In this document: positions 61,940 through 64,000 of the stretch, piece after piece
Layout of the letters: each line of letters opens with the position of its first letter
How positions within the stretch are numbered: the first letter of the stretch is position 1
Assembly (NCBI GenBank): GCA_052170555.1
Contig: JBQNAI010000008.1
Span: 1-64,000 of the forward strand
Origin: Scybalousia_A sp052170555
GTDB lineage: Bacteria > Bacteroidota > Bacteroidia > Bacteroidales > P3
Direction: 5' to 3'
DNA length: 64,000 nt
The notes under the pieces: model-generated
Database searches by the model: none
What the model was told of the DNA's origin: nothing
The model's input: the letters and a program-made list of their open reading frames with translations, nothing else
Program-made: the position numbers and the translations under genes

Positions 61940-64000
61940 TTAGTTATCAAAGATTATTTCACCTGTTTGTTGGCTAAATCTGAAAGGACCGAAATCTTTT
62001 AAACCGTTTTTGTTTAATATCATAGTGTATTTCATCCCCCTTTTGACTATAACCTCAAATTTTTCGGCAGTATATTGTCCTATTGCGGCATTCTTAAATA
62101 TCAATACGGCGTTCTCCAAAATTTCTCCTTTTGTATTGAAAGCCTTCTCCCTATCTCTGAAATCATCTTTGGTAATCCTGCCAGAGGTCAAAAATTTCAT
62201 CGCTTGATCCCAGTCCAGAACAGCAGCATCTTTGTACTTTTCGTCATATATTGTAGGAACTGCCACACCATTCAAAATAATGTGTATTTGAGCTTTGTCA
62301 CCATCAATCATAGTAATAGGAATATGGTTGGTTGTGTAAACAATAGGCACTTCTACTGTTGGCAATGGCTTGTTTCCACTAACGATATCTACAACTGTGG
62401 AGTTTAGGGCAACATCTGTTAAAGAATCTTTAATATGTTGCGGTATATAATCTGTCCTCAATATTCTAAATTCAGTCCTCCTATTTAATTGATGAGCAGC
62501 TTCTTTCTCTTCTTTTGTTTTCAACGAATTGATATATTCGTCTGTTAAAGTTATCCCCTTCGGGAACTGATACGTTTTGTTATGTATAGTTACGAAAGAT
62601 TCTCTTTTTAGGGTTCTTGGGACCCTATCTCCATAGCCTTTGGCAACTAGCCTATCTAATTCTATTCCTCTTGCAACTAGAAATTCCACAACACTTTCTG
62701 CTCTTCGTTGGCTAAGTGTATCATTTGTTAAGGTAGGAAAAGGACGAGAATCTGTATGTGATCCCAACTCTACAACATATGTTGGATTATTAACTAAGAT
62801 AACCAGTAAATCGGATAAAGAATCTTGATACTGATCTAACAATTCCCAACGAGAGAGATCATAACGTATTTCCGGCAACACGATCGGTTCTTTGGGGATA
62901 GGAGTTAAACGAAAATTGTGGACGAAATCCTTAGAAGTTGTAAGACCTACAGTAGATTCTTTCCCTTCAGAATTCATATAGTCTATTTGAGAAACTTTTA
63001 ACGTGTAGTTTACGTTATATTTGACTTGACTATTGGAAAAAGAATATTTACCTTCATAATCGGAGCGTGCCTCTATTTGAGTATTGTCATCACCAAGTAG
63101 TTTTATCTTTGCACCAGCTATCGTCTGCATGCTTTTATCGTCTCTTACCTCTCCGCTTATGGTGTATGATAAAGGTGCTCTGTAAAAAGAATAAATATCA
63201 TAGCCTCCAAGACCTCCTTCTCTATTAGACGAAAAATAACCACTTTCTTCGCTAGCAAGATTTTCTCCACTATTGCAATTGAAAATAATACCTACCTCAT
63301 CAGATGGAGTGTTGATGGGATAACCTAAATTGATGGGTTCGCTCCAGCCTTCTTCTTGTAATTCAGTCATAAATATATCGTAACCTCCCATACCTTTCAA
63401 TCCATCAGAAGAATAGTATAGCTTATTACCCCTCAAAGAAGGAAATTCTTCCTTACCTTCAGTATTGATTTTGTCCCCCAAATTAGTTATATTACCAAAA
63501 GGTTCGTTGATATTATTACGCGTAGCCTTCCATATATCATAATCTCCCTGTCCTCCGGGACGATTGGAAGAAAAATATATCGTCAGTTCATCATCACTTA
63601 CGGCAGGATGAAAATAATTGTAAGAAGTGTCGCCTAAATCCAGCATAATCCAATTTTCAGTACTTTTTTCAGTATTTTTATTTCCACTTTTATCATTTTT
63701 GGCTGTATTACTAATTCTTTTATTTGTGCCTTTATTGTTTTTCTTTGTATCCATGGGCTCCATGGGAGAGGAATATATAGCACAATTCAATGTTAAGTTC
63801 TTTTTTACGTTACAACGAGAGAAATAATAATGAGTATTTTTATTGTTTGTTATTTTGATTAACTCTCCTTCATTTGCATTAGTATTGATACCGGGGATAT
63901 TCATAAGACTAACCTCTCCAAGCAAACCGTTTTTAAGCTTACTTGCTGTATATATGTCCGAGAAATACTCTCCTGTCCAAGCATCTTTATCCCTACTCTG
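61940..64000 (-). CDS. PorE-like OmpA-family protein of the T9SS, with degenerate retropepsin-like C terminus (5' end outside the window)
   Basis: The open frame runs on past the right edge, so only the last roughly 686 codons are seen. In order: a PD40/WD40-like beta-propeller (SDDELTIYFSSNRPGGQGDYDIW, broken into repeats; several SSNR.GG..G.YDI blades), a carboxypeptidase-regulatory-like Ig fold (SGEVRDDKSMQTIAGAKIKLLG), an OmpA domain (ELGSHTDSR, LSQRRAESVVEFLVARGI, NRRTEFRILR), and a final domain of about 125 residues with the retropepsin layout. PorE of Porphyromonas has the TPR / propeller / Ig / OmpA order and anchors the T9SS to peptidoglycan. The TPR part would lie outside the window. 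The last domain keeps an Asp at the active-site position but not DTG, so it should not be catalytic. Confidence 0.85.
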   Translation of the reverse strand, partial: QSRDKDAWTGEYFSDIYTASKLKNGLLGEVSLMNIPGINTNANEGELIKITNNKNTHYYFSRCNVKKNLTLNCAIYSSPMEPMDTKKNNKGTNKRISNTAKNDKSGNKNTEKSTENWIMLDLGDTSYNYFHPAVSDDELTIYFSSNRPGGQGDYDIWKATRNNINEPFGNITNLGDKINTEGKEEFPSLRGNKLYYSSDGLKGMGGYDIFMTELQEEGWSEPINLGYPINTPSDEVGIIFNCNSGENLASEESGYFSSNREGGLGGYDIYSFYRAPLSYTISGEVRDDKSMQTIAGAKIKLLGDDNTQIEARSDYEGKYSFSNSQVKYNVNYTLKVSQIDYMNSEGKESTVGLTTSKDFVHNFRLTPIPKEPIVLPEIRYDLSRWELLDQYQDSLSDLLVILVNNPTYVVELGSHTDSRPFPTLTNDTLSQRRAESVVEFLVARGIELDRLVAKGYGDRVPRTLKRESFVTIHNKTYQFPKGITLTDEYINSLKTKEEKEAAHQLNRRTEFRILRTDYIPQHIKDSLTDVALNSTVVDIVSGNKPLPTVEVPIVYTTNHIPITMIDGDKAQIHIILNGVAVPTIYDEKYKDAAVLDWDQAMKFLTSGRITKDDFRDREKAFNTKGEILENAVLIFKNAAIGQYTAEKFEVIVKRGMKYTMILNKNGLKDFGPFRFSQQTGEIIFDN

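Noticed and set aside
1..64000. CRISPR array
   Set aside because: No regularly spaced direct repeats with unique spacers were seen; the only tandem repeat is the three-unit 21-bp array at 54248-54310.

Overview
The window looks like the chromosome of an AT-rich Bacteroidales-type bacterium (phylum Bacteroidota). The evidence is threefold. Many genes are preceded by the Bacteroidota -7 promoter element TAnnTTTGC. Several secreted proteins carry type IX secretion (T9SS) C-terminal sorting domains, and a PorE-like envelope protein lies at the right edge. A complete mce / carboxyltransferase / OadG / biotin carrier / OadB set for sodium-coupled methylmalonyl-CoA decarboxylation, typical of propionate-forming Bacteroidales, is also present. 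I cannot name a species.

Layout. Positions 1-3,400: a decayed leucine-rich-repeat T9SS protein, a lipoprotein and a small beta-barrel-like protein. 3,400-4,600: gene-poor, with strong hairpins. 4,601-17,298: a phage-derived block between tRNA-Val and tRNA-Leu, holding a broken polyvalent-protein 5' fragment, an intact ORF of about 2,989 codons (nuclease-like, zincin, ADP-ribosyltransferase and LPD modules) and a P22-like portal protein. No integrase, terminase or capsid gene is visible. 17,394-23,844: housekeeping genes prs, rplY, pth, nadB (with an abutting LRR protein) and miaA. 23,885-29,918: an envelope cluster comprising an OmpA protein, TM2-type proteins, a LolA-like protein, a YidD-like protein and two PGLG membrane proteins. 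30,039-32,234: an AraC regulator with an HMA-like N terminus, divergent from a T9SS cargo protein. 32,363-41,865: a BASS transporter, two glycosyltransferases, rsmA, mntP, a nucleotide-sugar dehydratase, a pseudouridine synthase, initiator tRNA, rsgA and dtd. 42,118-42,830: a dead transposase. 43,110-47,697: the methylmalonyl-CoA operon. 47,785-60,136: a DUF4837 lipoprotein, a SulP transporter, a T9SS subtilase, gcvH, a VanZ-like gene, ispE, pepD and a very large surface metallopeptidase-like protein. 60,300-61,700: two decayed secreted-protein genes. 61,940 to the edge: a PorE-like protein ending in a degenerate retropepsin-like domain.

How the genes fit together. The secreted proteins with sorting domains are presumptive T9SS clients, and the PorE-like protein would belong to the machine that exports or anchors them. 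The mce operon would convert (R)-methylmalonyl-CoA made from succinate into propionyl-CoA while pumping sodium. The 26-30 kb cluster looks like an envelope-biogenesis unit. The most unusual items are the intact giant polyvalent ORF in an otherwise gutted prophage, the inactive protease-like domain on the PorE-like protein, and two dead members of one LRR/T9SS family at opposite ends of the window.
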